Assembly (NCBI RefSeq): GCF_030463535.1
Contig: NC_132894.1
Span: forward strand, 29,098,625-29,162,624
Length of the DNA stretch: 64,000 bases
DNA from: Salminus brasiliensis
Taxonomy: Eukaryota > Chordata > Actinopteri > Characiformes > Bryconidae
Direction: 5' to 3'
Both the position numbers and the translations under genes were made by a program. Positions within the stretch are counted from its first letter, which is position 1; each line of letters opens with the position of its first letter. Under the pieces are notes generated by a model. That model saw only the letters and a list, made by a program, of their open reading frames with translations, searched no databases and was not told the DNA's origin. Positions 14,721-26,880 of this stretch are shown one piece after another.

Positions 14721-16920
14721 CGTCCCAATTGTGTACTAATTAGTCATACTAACTAGCTTTCGAATAAGTAGTTTGTAATATAGATAAAAGTATCAAAGTT
14801 GAGTATATTCAAATATCAATAATACATACTTTGAACTGGTGTTTGTTTAGTGTGGTTTTGATGGACACTATTATCCCACAATGCAATGCAAAGCAAAAAG
14901 GGAGTCTGTCGAAACAACAGGCATCCAAAAAATGAGAAAAAATGGGGAATGTCTTGCAGCAACACTTCATCACTTCATGTTAGTGCCACAGATTAGTAAA
15001 TTAACATTTTGTGTACTGACCTGCCAAACCCACACTATTAAGATTAGCATTTGTTCTATACCTCAAAGGATCACAGGAGCCACGTAGTATAGCATAGCCT
15101 TGCCTAGCATAGCCTAGCATAGCTAAGATCAAAGGAATTTTCAGTCTACAGTCTCAATTGTTTTTTTGTCCACTCAGTGTCCTCTCAGTGCTGTGATTGT
15201 AGCTGGTTTGGCACAGTTTGGCACAGCTTTTAGCCTAGCACCCGTTCGCTTTACTGACTCCATACAGGATGTTGTGGTCATCTGCCTTCCTCTGGACAAT
15301 CTTTCTTACTTCTGCCTAGCGTTTTTACCATTTTACCCTTTTTGCGTTACTGTTTTGGGATTTTGTTATTGCCCCATTTTACAGCCCTGTTTTGGTAATC
15401 CCGGATTTTCTTTTGACTAAAAAGACAACAGTGTTTGAGGTTCACAGAGGTTCTCTAAGTTCTGAACTCAACTCTGGAAGGTAAATACAGTTCCATGCTA
15501 GTTCCACCTTTAAATGATAGTACTAGTCTATTCGTTTTCCCATCACCTCTATCTCACCCCCCAAAAAGACATGCAAATGCATACACTTAAGAGAAGTGGT
15601 AAGCAATAAAGACAGAGGTGGGGAGAATGCGGTGCTTTTGATGCTTCTTTGCGTGCATTTGACCTTTGCCCCGTTCTCAATAACAGCCTGCACGTGAGTC
15701 TTGGCTCTGTGTAATGGAGCGATAACACACTTGCCATGCTTTGCCTGTGAGGTCACGGCCAATGTAATGGATCTTAATGCCTCCACTAAGGCCTATGGAG
15801 CCTGTCTCTCTCTGATCCTGCTTTCAAAGGCTCCAGTCCCTTCAACCTCCCCACCCCCTTTGCAGTGAGCTGAAGTTCACTGACCCTCTGTAAAGAAAAA
15901 AAAAAGGAATACAGAGAGAAGCCGTGTCCAATTGCAAAGTTCACTCGATTACTAACCCTGCAGTCCCTTCCCACGTTGGCATATTTACCATGGCATATGG
16001 CTGAATGTCTCTGGTACTGTGTATGCTCTGCTGCACTTTGGACCATCCCTAGTTGACCACAAAAAAGGGTAGGCTCTGCTATTGTGTAGTGGTCATAATA
16101 AAGATCAGAGAAAAAGATCAGAAAGAAGCAGGAAAGAGCTCCTAAAAGCTCAGTCCACATAAATTATGCTAATATTTAATAACACTTCACATGAGTTAGC
16201 TGTGGAGCCTACGATGTAGAAACAAATGACGTCAGCTTGTCTGCAGAGATCATTTCATTGACCACTTCGCTTTGTTGACCTCTAGATCGTCCTGAGATTT
16301 AATAGCTGGAAGGGATGGGACGTAACCTGCAGACAGACAGTAAGTGAGCAATCAGAATGGATGTGTCAGCGTGCTAATGCTCACTTACAGAGAAGATAGC
16401 CACGAGAATATTAAATAATATCAGGTTGGACTTTGACTGATTGCATTCCATTCCACCAGAGTTGCTTTTAAATCTGGTTAATAGTACACAAGATAGCAAA
16501 CAGCGCACACGATAGAGGTACGCGATGATGGAGCATATCATCAACAGGCGTTAGCTTGTCGAGTCTCGCCTGTTTGGTGTATAATTCTTCGTGAACTGAG
16601 AGAACTAGTGTGTGCCTAGCATTTCACTGTCTGTGTCGGTCACCCCTTTTAGGAGGAATGCTGGCCTCAAACAAGCCCCCCAGAGCAAGCCACAGACGCC
16701 AGCATTAGACTGTTTGCTAGCAAGGCTGTCATTATTACCCTCTTTGCAACCCTGTCTAGTGTTGCTCTGTTGTTTGTCCTTGTTTTAATTGAGCAAGGCA
16801 GTGTCGCTCGCTGAGTCTCAAAGATGCTGCCTTCCATTCTGGAAATTACACATACGCAGACATTGTCTGTACTGATAATGATACATTCCAGTGTTATTGT
16901 GTTCCGTGACTTGTCTGCTT

Positions 16921-16923
<3 letters not shown>

Positions 16924-16951
<28 letters not shown>
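16924..16951. repeat. (CT)n microsatellite
   Basis: About 28 bp of CT. The open frame across it (16891-17316) gets its Leu-Ser run from this repeat. Confidence 0.95.
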
Positions 16952-17480
16952 CGCTCCTCACTCTAATCCAACTACCCAGGTTCTTTTATTGTGATCTAAG
17001 GATAATCATTTCCTTTGCTGCATTATCTCCTCTCAGTCTCTGGACAACTCATTATCCGTCAGATGTCCCTGTTCTGCTCCCTCAGGTTTCATTAGATCCA
17101 GTCTCTCAGCTGGCTGTCTCTTCCAGCCCTAAGCCGGTAAATGAGCTCGAGCGTGCTGCCTCCTTGGCTACCCATTACAGTGAAAATCAGTGGAGTACCT
17201 TTTTATCCCACCATAAATGTTTGCATGCACAGAACATTAAGATGCTGTTTATTGTCCATGCACAACGACATTTAATTCAGCAGCTTATCAATTACAATAT
17301 TTTTTGCAGCAGTTAGCCAAATGGAACATGAAGCAAGATGCTAGCTAAGATTAAAAAAAACCCACAACCTCTAATAACCCAGGAACAAATTTTGCAAAAG
17401 CACCAATATTGATTGAATAAAAATATAAACGATAATAAATAAATAAATAAATAGGCTTTAAAGAGGCCATCAGACTACAT

Positions 17481-18038
17481 AGGGCCCTAACTTACACCCT
17501 GCACAAGGCGCGGCGCGATGCTCATTGCTATATTACACCGCGCCAACAGTCTATTTTACACCTTCTGCCTGCATCGTTTAAATAGCAACGCTTTTAGGGA
17601 ATCTATGCGTGATGGTCTTGAAATGAGGTGTGTTCAGGTAAATTTCTGGTGTATTGCTGTCTTGGCAACGAAAAAACAAACAAACAGGTGCACCACTGAC
17701 TGAAAGCAACCTAGGCAGACGTCAACAATCAGACGTTCATTGCTATCTTCTCAGTTAATTGTCAACACAGGTGCGGGCCCGGCACATCTACACCCCGCTT
17801 TGCACAATTGACATAGCAATCTGCCAAAGTCAGACCGCACCTGGCTTTTAAGGGAAATGGCAAGTGATACGTTGATTTTTGCATTTATTGCATGTTACGC
17901 CCAAAACACAGCCATGAATTAATTATGAGACTTACTACATGCCTTTTGCGTGTTTCGAGCCTCGCAAGGACACACTGATGCTCTAAATTAAACTGCGCTG
18001 TGCGATAGCTCGCCAAAAGAGTGCTAAAATAGGGCCCT
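17481..18038. mobile_element. MITE with AGGGCCCT ends, hAT-like
   Basis: About 560 bp bounded by agggccctaacttacaccct and its inverted counterpart gctaaaatagggccct. It is relatively G+C-rich inside (repeated gcgcggcgcg-like motifs) compared with its flanks. Teleost hAT-type non-autonomous elements often have AGGGCCCTAT ends. No coding frame and no clear 8-bp target duplication was found by eye. Confidence 0.6.
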
Positions 18039-18257
18039 TGATCATAAATAACACTTAATTGTAATCATATTTTATTCAATAATGGGGTAAAAAATGTATG
18101 TTCAGAGCTCCGCAGCAAGCTTTTATTTTCTGGCAGAAGTTAGCCTTTAAATCTATGTTACATATTGGACTACACAGCTAATGTAATGTCCAATCAGGAG
18201 TGACTATTTCTAGTGGTGAGCCTTGGTGGCTAACTCAAGTACAAATGAGGTCAACCA

Positions 18258-19080
18258 TAGGGCGACCAGACGTCCTCTTTTTCCTGGACATAACATCTTT
18301 TCAGGATTTAAAAAATGCGCCTGGAATTCTAAATTGTATAAAATGTCTGGGAGTTGATTTTATGCCAGCATTCACATCTACGGTCGCCAAATGTTCAGTT
18401 TACAGATTTTTACATCATTAAACACTTTATCTTTAACTTGTACCACCTTCCCTCCACCATAACAGCGCTATATGTACCTGCATCAACACAACCCTTGGTC
18501 AAACTGCTTGTGTGAGAGAGAGGAAGAGCAGGAGATGACGACTGTTGAGTGGAAGTCAATGTTAAAAGATTTTATGTCAAGCCATTGTGGAGAATTTCTA
18601 TTGGTCCATTCATCAGGAACGTCTACCACAATGTAAAGAACTACTCAAATAATTCAAATAATGTCAAAAAGTTAAATAAAAAAGACAAGGTTTTATGACA
18701 GCAACAAAATATACAAATTAGCCATAAAATCAAGTGGACCAAATATCCTGAAATGTCCAAATCAATAATCAGATCAATGTCACAGACAGTTATGGTGTTC
18801 AGTGCTTTTTCTTTTAAGGTTCGCTGACTTTTACAGAGTCCTGCTGGTGACGTCTTACATAAATAAAACCATGGCCATGACTAAGTTTGCATAAGAACGA
18901 GATAATTATATTGTGAGCACTACTTAGTAGGACGCATATTTGTTTTTTTTTAGATTGTTATGAAAATAATATGGCCATGTAGGCTCCTTGAAGCACCACT
19001 GGCCACAACATCCTAATCATGTTGGACACCCGTGTGTCCCCATTGTCCTCTTTTTAAAAAACGAAAATATGGTCACCCTA
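18258..19080. mobile_element. MITE with TAGGGTGACCA ends, about 820 bp
   Basis: The left end tagggcgaccagacgtcctc is matched by the inverted right end gaaaatatggtcacccta, and both carry a cctcttttt box just inside. No transposase. A copy of another dispersed repeat (ctattggtccattcatca, 18598) lies inside, so this element is composite or nested. It begins about 220 bp after the AGGGCCCT element. Confidence 0.65.
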
Positions 19081-19679
19081 GTCAAACATGCAAACACTGT
19101 TTGCATTGGCTACCATACAGTATAGCATTATGGTAAGTTGGCTATGATATATGACAAATCATTCAAGTAACATTAGTGTGTGTTGATTAGGTTATGAATG
19201 ACCAACAGTAGACTTTATTTCACAGTTGATAGTGTGTCCATGATGAAACCTTCGGCAAAAAAAACCAAAACAAATCAAAGATTAGTTCATATTATCATGG
19301 CTAATGTCATTAGCATGCTAATTCATTCATCCATTCTCATGCTCACTTGCTGTCTACAGTTTACATTCCACCTGTCACCTGATCAATCTCATCCCTTTGT
19401 AAGATTGTCTATAGATCCACAAGGAATGTGGTCAATGAAATGATCTGAGAAAAGGAGGTGAGGTCATCTGTGAGGTCATCTGCTAACTCATGTGTGGTCT
19501 GTATATAAATAAGCTTATATATGGTTTTTATGGCTGATTCTTCAATGTTTACCATCTCAAGGTACTCTCAACAATAATTATCAACATTTTATTTTAATTA
19601 TGACAGAACGATGTGTACATTCTTTTAAAGACTTAATATAGGCCAAGACTGAGCGAATCTAGAAATAAAATATTTTATA

Positions 19680-20115
19680 TTAGGGCCCGAGTGGTCCTGC
19701 GAAATAAGACACTGTCACTATGACCAGAGGATCACTGGTTCGCCTCCCGGTCATGCTGCTAGCCATCGGCAGCCAGCGCCCAGAGAGAGCACAATTGGCC
19801 TTGCTCTCTCCAGGGTGGGTAGATCACACTTTCTCCCCACATCACTTTAGTGCGGTGCTGGCCGCCACTGGCGTCTGCTGGTCAATGCTTTGGAGCTGTG
19901 TATACAGCGCTTACCTCCAGGTGCGGTGGTTGCCCAGTGAAATTGCATCGGCAGCAGTTCGAAAAAGAGGCGTTGGGTGGCTGCACACTTGCCAGAGGGG
20001 GCATGTGTTGGTCTTCACCGTCACTAGTTTTACTAGTGTCGGGAGCATTGCATGCCATAGGGGTACGGGCTGGGTAATTGGTGATCCAAATTGGGGAGAA
20101 AATGGGTAAACAAAA
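19680..20115 (+). mobile_element. SINE, about 430 bp, full length
   Basis: Head agggcccgagtggtcctgcg with a B-box-like ggttcgcctcc, body catcggcagccagcgcccag / agagagcacaattggccttg, and tail aattggggagaaaatgggta. This is the longest copy of the family in the window and the best template for the fragments at 5.1, 13.4, 39.3, 40.2 and 43.8 kb. The 75-129-residue frames over it are not genes. Confidence 0.75.
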
Positions 20116-20186
20116 TCTGAAATACATGCATTTATAAGTGGCACAGTGCAGAAATACGGGGTTCACTTACTTATTTGCCCTTTACT

Positions 20187-20209
20187 TATATATATATATA
20201 TATATATAT
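20187..20209. repeat. (TA)n microsatellite, short
   Basis: About 22 bp of TA shortly after the SINE at 19680-20115. Confidence 0.9.
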
Positions 20210-20929
20210 TCTCTAGAGCTCTACTGATATCTTGCAGCCATACTGTCTGAAAAGCAGCAAAGTACTGCCTTTAACTTCAAACAGTTAAAAGAAATCATAT
20301 AGTTTTTTTAACAGTATGAATGGTAATGACTCTGAATAAATCTACCCCACGATCAGGAGGAATACATGAATAAATTACTCACTTTTCCAGAAATCAAAAC
20401 TCCAATCTTCACTCAGGGCACTCATGTGCTCCCCTGTCAGTCTTGTTTAGTTTCCATGGTTACGACTTAAAGAAGTCTATACTTTAAAACAAGCCTCACA
20501 GAAATCTGTAATGTATAGGAAGCTACTGCGGTAATATGTGGCAGATATAGCATATAGATATACGCATAAATAAAGCACTATTAAGTTATTATAGAAACAC
20601 ACATTGTGACTTTTGGAGTCTGAATTGGGGACAAGACTGTACTGATGAAACAAACTATAAAAATAAGGAAATCATGATTTTAGTTGGCCATTTTTGTGGT
20701 GGTGTAATATTAATTGATTCATATTAATTAATATTATTTTCAACATGAATTTATTACCTGGGGACATAAATATATATTACTCCATATATAGAAAAAGATG
20801 ATTTATTGGTGAAGTGTCCCTCCACCTATGCAGCCAGATTAACACACACACGCCGACAACAACACGGGGTTCGAAACACACGCAACCAATTTAGAAATTT
20901 CTTTTGGCAGCGAGCAAGCGGTAGCATGC

Positions 20930-21340
20930 TGTCACTCCACCTCATGGCGACAAATTGCCACTCTTGCCACCCGCCGCCCCCACCTCTTTGTTCTCATCTC
21001 CACTATGTGCCCCTATTTATGAGCCTGTGTCTTTTCCTGACGATAAAGGATAATGACCCTCCCTCCGGCTTGCCTTTACAAATGAGATAAGGACAAATGT
21101 AATTGAGTCTCTCTCCCCAGATCCCCCCCCCTCCTCCTCCTCGCGTCTCTCTCTCCATTTCTTTCATTCTTCCTCACCCTGGTGAAGGAGGAGTCATCCA
21201 TAGAATGCCTGGGCTTATTTAATAAAAACTCCATCAGCCTAATGGAGCCAGGGCATGTAGACTGACCAGACCCGTCCCTTCCCTTCCCTTCCCCCTCCCT
21301 CTGCTCCAATCCACTCTACTGGAGCACCATGGGAACCTAT
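20930..21340. other. Unique island, possible conserved non-coding element
   Basis: Includes acaaatgagataaggacaaa and ttatttaataaaaactccat followed by cagcctaatggagccaggg, a texture of clustered TAAT/GATA-type words that is typical of vertebrate developmental enhancers. No repeat copies in the window and no gene-like frame. Low certainty. Confidence 0.25.
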
Positions 21341-21829
21341 TGACATTCATCAGCATGTGCTCCCCACTCGCTTACTCAATGCCAGTGCCAAACGGAGAGA
21401 AAGAGGAGGAGAAAGAAGGATGGAGAAGATGAAAAGTAGAAGAAAGTCAGAGGGGAAAGCATGATGTGACAAAAAAAAAAGCCATGGCATGTGATCTGAA
21501 CAGTATAAAAATGGCTTTTTGGAGAAACCCTTTCAGTGGATGGTTGTTTACAGAACCATTGTAAATGAGATAGATGAGAAAAAACAGAACAGCCTTAGTT
21601 TTCTCACTGGAGGAAAAGGTGATGAAGTGTGAGGTGTTTCGCCTTACACAGAAGCCTCAAAAACTAAATAAAGCATTATTTCTTCAGTATGTACTGCGTC
21701 CACCCTTTACCTTTCCTACAGCTGCCATTTATTCCCAGAAGACTTGTTTTAGCTTTTGCTTTTAGTGCAAAAATCTACATAATCCACAGCAGCAATGTTC
21801 AGACTTAGCAGAATAGGAGATTTTTCTTT

Positions 21830-22030
21830 GCTTTCATCAGCCAAGTTATCCAGACACTTTCGATGATGCTGAGGTCTGGACTCTGGGTGGTCATTCCATT
21901 GTTTTAAGAACATCAGCAGTTGAAAGCAGTAAGAGCTTATTGATCATCCTCTCATCCTTTCAGACCTTTCAGTGTGGAGTCGTCTTCTCACCAGATGCGA
22001 CTAAAAGAAAATATTTGGATTTTTACAATG
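21830..22030 (-). pseudogene. Tc1-like transposase remnant with TTQSPDLSIIESVW
   Basis: On the minus strand 21900-21850 reads TTQSPDLSIIESVW, equivalent to the [14 protein letters not shown] box that holds the catalytic Glu. The surroundings have stops and frameshifts. This is a different lineage from the intact 1595-bp family, judged by the divergent motif. Confidence 0.6.
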
Positions 22031-22129
22031 TGCACTAAATATAGATTGACTCTCTTACATATGGATGAAGTACCGCAACGCCACCCATGAAAACAATGTT
22101 AGCTACAAAGCAAACAGTGAAAACATATT

Positions 22130-22660
22130 ACCTGGACCTACACCTCAACATAAATTTAAACTTAACCTAAACCTCAGTCTAACCTTAACCTGACCTAACC
22201 CTTACTCTAACCTTAGCCTTAACCTAACCCTTGTAATTTTATTACCTGAACCTACACCTCAACCTAAACTTAACCTATAACACCTAATCCTAAGTCTAAC
22301 CTTAACCTTAACCCAACTTAACACTTACCCTAACCCTAACCTTTACCATAGCCTAAACCTAACCAAACATTTTATTGCCTTAACTTATAACTCAACCTAA
22401 ACTTAACCTAAAACAACCGAAACCTATGTCTAACCTAAACCTAAACTTCAGCTAATTTTATGACCTGAACCTACACCTTAACCTAAACTTACTTAACAAA
22501 GCTTTACTCTTACCCTAACCCTAACCAAATCTACACCTCAACCTTAAACCTAACCTAACCTAACCTGAACTTAACCTAATCCTAACCATAAAGCTATAAA
22601 GCCATATTAGAATGTGAAATTCGTACTGTTTCTGCAGGTGTTTATCTCTTTGAATTCCTT
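22130..22660. repeat. Degenerate CCTAA-type telomere-like array
   Basis: About 450 bp of words such as aacctaaacttaacctaacc and taaccctaacctttacc, with no fixed period. It is followed by the non-repeat flank ttagaatgtgaaattcgtac / tgtttctgcagg. It resembles an interstitial telomere-like tract (vertebrate telomere is CCCTAA), but most units are variant, so it is not a true telomere. The 3' flank is shared with the satellite at 28.5 kb. Confidence 0.75.
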
Positions 22661-23081
22661 TTTAGGAGCTCCATAATGACGAAAAGTGGTATGACTGAAG
22701 CTGTAGCTGTAACTGAAGCTGTTTTCTCAATTCCTCTGCAGGTACATGTTATTGTAATTGGCAAAACAGCGCCACCAGTGGACGGGAGCTGAAGTGTGAG
22801 TCATTAAATATACAGGAAATATCTTACCTTTATCTATCTGTGCAAATGTTCCATCTTACTGTGGACGTCTGGATACAAACCAGACTTGTGGAAACCTTTA
22901 TACACTGTTTATCTGATGGGGGCAGGTTTGGTGGTCCACCAGGTCTTGCACAGTTGTTAGGAGTCCCATTTTCTCTGTATCTTTGAATCATTTTTGAACT
23001 CCAGTTTTGGACACGCCTGTTTTCCTTTTGACTTTCCTGTTCCTAGTGCAGTTCTATTACATATAGTACCCTTTAGAAACA

Positions 23082-23305
23082 CACTTTATGGACAAAAGTA
23101 TTGGGACACCTATTTATTCATTGTTTCTTCCAAAATCAAGGGTATTAAAAAAGAGCTTTTATCCTGCTGTAGTCTGAGTCTCTATTGTCCAGGGAAGGTT
23201 TTCTACTTTCTACTAGATTCTGGAGCATTGCTGTGAGGATTTGATTGCATTCAGCAACAAGAGTGTTAGTGATGTCAGGATGTTGGATGACTCACCCTAA
23301 TGCCT
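23082..23305. mobile_element. MITE, CACTATATGGACAAAAGT family, 5' half
   Basis: Starts cactttatggacaaaagtat and follows the family for about 220 bp to gatgttggatgactcaccc, then stops. The opposite end is missing. Opposite orientation to the copy at 1957. Confidence 0.6.
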
Positions 23306-23350
23306 TCCTGTAGGTCTGTCTTGCATCATGTGATAAACTGTCAGTTAATA

Positions 23351-23359
23351 AACGTGCAT

Positions 23360-23394
<35 letters not shown>
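23351..23394. repeat. (CA)n microsatellite
   Basis: About 44 bp of CA, directly after the MITE fragment at 23082-23305. Confidence 0.95.
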
Positions 23395-23397
<3 letters not shown>

Positions 23398-23854
23398 TCC
23401 TTACTGTTGATGATGACTTGCATCTAGGCCCACATTAAAACCTGAATGTTGAATGGTTCCTTAATAACACTTTTCCTCCTTCTTCCGTCTTTCTGCACCT
23501 TTCTTGTTTTGCTGAGAATAATTTGTCATTTACACAAATTTATGCACGCCGTCGTTCTTACATAAGCTCTTATCCTGAAGAGAATGGGCTGTATGAGGAA
23601 AGCTCTCAGCAAGTAATGTAAAGTGATTTACTCACTATTAGTCTGTAATTGTGGTGTGAATAATGTAGGTTTTTCATGCCCAGCGTTTGAGCCACTGAGA
23701 ACAGGAATGAATTGTCGCATAGGCCCTTTTTTGTTGGGCTCTATTGTCTTTATCTCAATAACCAATATTATCATGATCCAAATTCAGTTCCGAAGTACCA
23801 CAAGTAACATAGTAATATAAGTAAGTATTATAACTGTTAGTTAATATCAGAAAT

Positions 23855-23925
23855 CAAAGCAGGATTATGCGAGAATTGCTATTTTCCGTTCCTGGGCTCC
23901 CCCTACAGCAGGTTTTTGCACTGTC
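23855..23925 (+). repeat. Dispersed repeat G, sense copy
   Basis: gcaggattatgcgagaattg / ctattttccgttcctgggct / ccccctacag, the reverse complement of the copies in the dhcr7 introns. Confidence 0.55.
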
Positions 23926-24309
23926 ACTTTTCACAAAGGACACACTTTACACAGTGTGGCGCAACCCTGGGAAAAGCGGCATGGCTACCATGACCTGGTA
24001 GGGAGGAAAGCTCAGAGACAACACAAACAAGTTTTATTTTTGCTCTCCCTTCACTTCACCCAAACGAAAACTCGTGTAAGGCTGTGCAGGCCCTTTTATA
24101 CAGGCACCTGGGCTCATTAGACTGAAAAGCCACAGGTGCAAGGCATCAGGGCGGTGTAGGGTGGTGCCATGGGCGGTCCAATGGCTATCCCGCTTCCCTG
24201 TAGGCCGAGGCGGTAGAGTAATATTACAAGATTTTACACAGTTTTCGCAAACGTTTTCCTGCCCACTTTCCTGAGTTACCAGCCAGGTCCCATATGTGAT
24301 CGAAAGATC

Positions 24310-24375
24310 ATTTCAGTTATAGGATTAACTTAACTAAACCTTTACCCTATCCCCAACCCTAACCCTAAACTTAAG
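24310..24375. repeat. Short CCCTAA-like tract
   Basis: aacttaactaaacctttacc followed by ctatccccaaccctaaccct. A third, short member of the CCTAA-type sequence in this window. Confidence 0.5.
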
Positions 24376-25559
24376 CATTCTGTGGCACCGCTGTTTTCTG
24401 TATTCGTCTTCGAGTACATGACAGGCTGGGTTGTGTGGACCAAATACACCAAATGTCTTTGTCAGGGGCGCTGTATGTTGGTTTGGACTATTCTAAGGGC
24501 CTGCGACTGTCAGGGGCTCCAAAAAATGTATTCACTGAGCATTTTGGCAGAGTTGTTAGAGTTGTGGGGCCCAGTGGAATATCTTAACATGGGGCCCAAA
24601 ATCCCTGGCAGCATCTATGGTCTTTGTGCAAATGTTATGAATTTCTTGGGGCACTTTAGTGGTCTATGTATACACTTTATGAGATCTTAAGTGAGCGCAG
24701 TTAGCATAGTGCAGTTAACAGTGTGCCGAACCCAAAGTTGCAGCAGCAGAGCCACAATTCTCTCTATTATAAGTCACTGGATCATCAACAGGACTGAAGT
24801 TGTTATTTTAAAGTACAGATGCTACATAATGTGGCTTGATGATTATATTATGACATTAATATAAATGACTGTAATATCCGATAATATTCATTACCATCTC
24901 AACTCAACTGTACATTCTCACACCAAGGTCTGGAAGAGTACTTAGTATTAAACTAATTTCAGAAGCTTGTTAAGGATTAGGAAACAAGCTTTGCTACAAA
25001 GAAGATTTGAGAAAAAAAAACAGAAAACACAGAAGAACATTCCACTGAAAATGAAAGGAAACACATGGAGAGGTAGACGGAGCTAAAAACCCTTAATAAT
25101 GTTGGAACCCTAAATAATGTTATTGAGCTCTTTTCCAATATGTCTCAATGATTTTTCTCAATTTCACAGCATCTGTGATGACTCTCAATAGGGTTTTTTC
25201 CAGAGGAAATGATTAGAAATCTGTATTAGGCACTGCTGGAAACCCCAGCAATAAGCAATCCACAGCAATAAGCTGCCCCATCAGTCTCGATTTGTTCAGG
25301 AGATGCAATTTATTTTCTGTGAAACCGGAGATACTGAATTGTCCATATCCAGTGTGTAAAGTAGGGAGAACTGATAGCTGGTTCTTCTGCATTTAGGAGG
25401 TTGTTTCCTCAGTTGTTCAAGGGGATCATTTCACATGGATGGTACTCCATCCAATACATTTGGGATGTGTGTGTGCAATGCAAAAAAAAGCCATTTTACC
25501 CCTACTTTTTACCCCTACTTCGCTTTAAAGCTTCAAGTTCACTTAAAACGTGATGGACC

Positions 25560-26340
25560 ATCAACACTCAAGAGGCACAGCATTTCTGCATGTTAATCTC
25601 CCTGGACAAGCTCTGGTGAGTTTCAGCATGCTAGAGAGCTCATTTCCCCCTAGCAATTCCCGATGCACTGTGGGAGGACCGAGGTCAGTGCTGGTGACCT
25701 CTGTCTGGTTGAGGGACGAGGACACACATGGAGACCACAGGCTCCTGGAGACGGAGGTGACAGACAGAAAGCCTGCATCACTGGAGTCAGGGAGCTGGCC
25801 TGCTTCAACTTGCCAGGGGCAAACCCCGTTGCCTTCGCGTTGCTCTTCTGCAGAGTCAGCTGGGGAATGTCATGCAGTGGCTTGGAAAAGCTCCGGAAAA
25901 GCTCTCTGCCGCATAACTCCGGCACTAATCTGTTTGTTAGGTCGTGGGTGACCCTGGTAACGAAATGCTGCTCTGTTCCTCTTCATGAGGCAGTCCTTCC
26001 AATCAGCATGCAGCCAAGTTTAGAGCATCAGAGCGGTACGCCAAGAGACCCATATATACTCACAGGCACACATGCGAGAAATCTCCCTCTGTTATTTGCC
26101 ACTAGGTTACAGTTGTTAATGACGGCAATGGTGACCTCGACAAACAAACACAGTGGTATTTCTATTGACAACTGATAGAGTCACTGGAGACCGAGATTAT
26201 ATTTGGGGGCAATAAAATGGCTCTGTTGGAATCCAACGGACGGAGCATAAAGCACATGAAAGCTCCCTCCCCCCTGACACCAGAGCTGGCAGCCACGCAA
26301 AGCTCGCTGATGAAGAGACAGAGGGATTGATGGGGGAATT
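25560..26340. other. Unique island with long open frames, no recognised gene
   Basis: Two overlapping plus-strand frames (25550-25951 and 25663-26175) are open for 133 and 170 residues. Neither shows a domain, a hydrophobic pattern or splice-consistent partners. The G+C content is higher than in the neighbourhood. It could be a conserved non-coding element or an unrecognised exon; I favour non-coding. Confidence 0.2.
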
Positions 26341-26639
26341 ATTTGATGAGGGAACGAGTATGGAAAGAGAAGAGAGGGAGAGAGTGACTCAGGGAGGGGG
26401 GGAGAGTGTCACTTTGCTGTGGTGAGTGATATATTACGCAGTGACACTAAATACCACCACTAGACCCTTTTTGTGCTCTTACCCTGAAGTGGCACTCCAT
26501 CCTGTACAAATGGCACTTGATCTGAATTTCATGCAAGAATACAGGCAATCCTTCAAAATGCAGGGTTGAAGTGATGCAAATTCAATTTGCTGAAATCTGA
26601 AACATGTCTAGGTGACAGGGTGATGCAGCAGGTAGTGTG

Positions 26640-26880
26640 AGTGCCACACAGTTCAGGGGCTTGGAGTTGTGGGTGGTAGTATCACAGCATTATACTGCCA
26701 CCACCATACTTCACAGTTAGGATACTGTTCGTTGTGGAAAGTCCAGTGTCAGGTTTGTGCCACATATAGCATTTTGAATATTGGCCAAAGAGCTACATTT
26801 CATCTTACCTGACCATAAAAATGGGCTCCAAACATGGTTTGATGTGTTTTTACCAGACCACTTAGCGGGCCGGCCTAGTA
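26640..26880 (-). pseudogene. Tc1-like transposase remnant (first Asp region)
   Basis: On the minus strand, starting near 26830, the frames read VWSPFLWSG (equivalent to [10 protein letters not shown]), then LFGQYSKCYMWHKPDTG and SILTVKYGGGSIML, the family order LFG...VWRK...[11 protein letters not shown] stop and a frameshift interrupt it and the first Asp is mutated. The 177-residue open frame here spans the wrong phase and is not a gene. Confidence 0.6.

Larger units (their letters stand above)
13490..17480. other. Non-coding block with one CNE-like island
   Basis: Contains repeat H (14570-14720), a short cctagcatag tandem (15088-15125) and the (CT)n at 16.9 kb. The stretch 15520-15800 is unique and holds an octamer-like atgcaaatgc and evenly mixed composition; it might be a conserved non-coding element. 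No gene recognised. Confidence 0.35.

Noticed and set aside
16891..17316. 141-residue frame with a hydrophobic start like a signal peptide
   Set aside because: The hydrophobic run is a (CT)n microsatellite; the remainder has no family resemblance.
19720..20166. Several overlapping 75-129-residue frames on both strands
   Set aside because: They lie within a tRNA-derived SINE, which explains their G+C-rich open stretches.
22130..22660. Possible chromosome end or true telomere
   Set aside because: Units are mostly variant (CCTAAA, CCTTAA), there is no long pure CCCTAA run, and genes and repeats continue on both sides.
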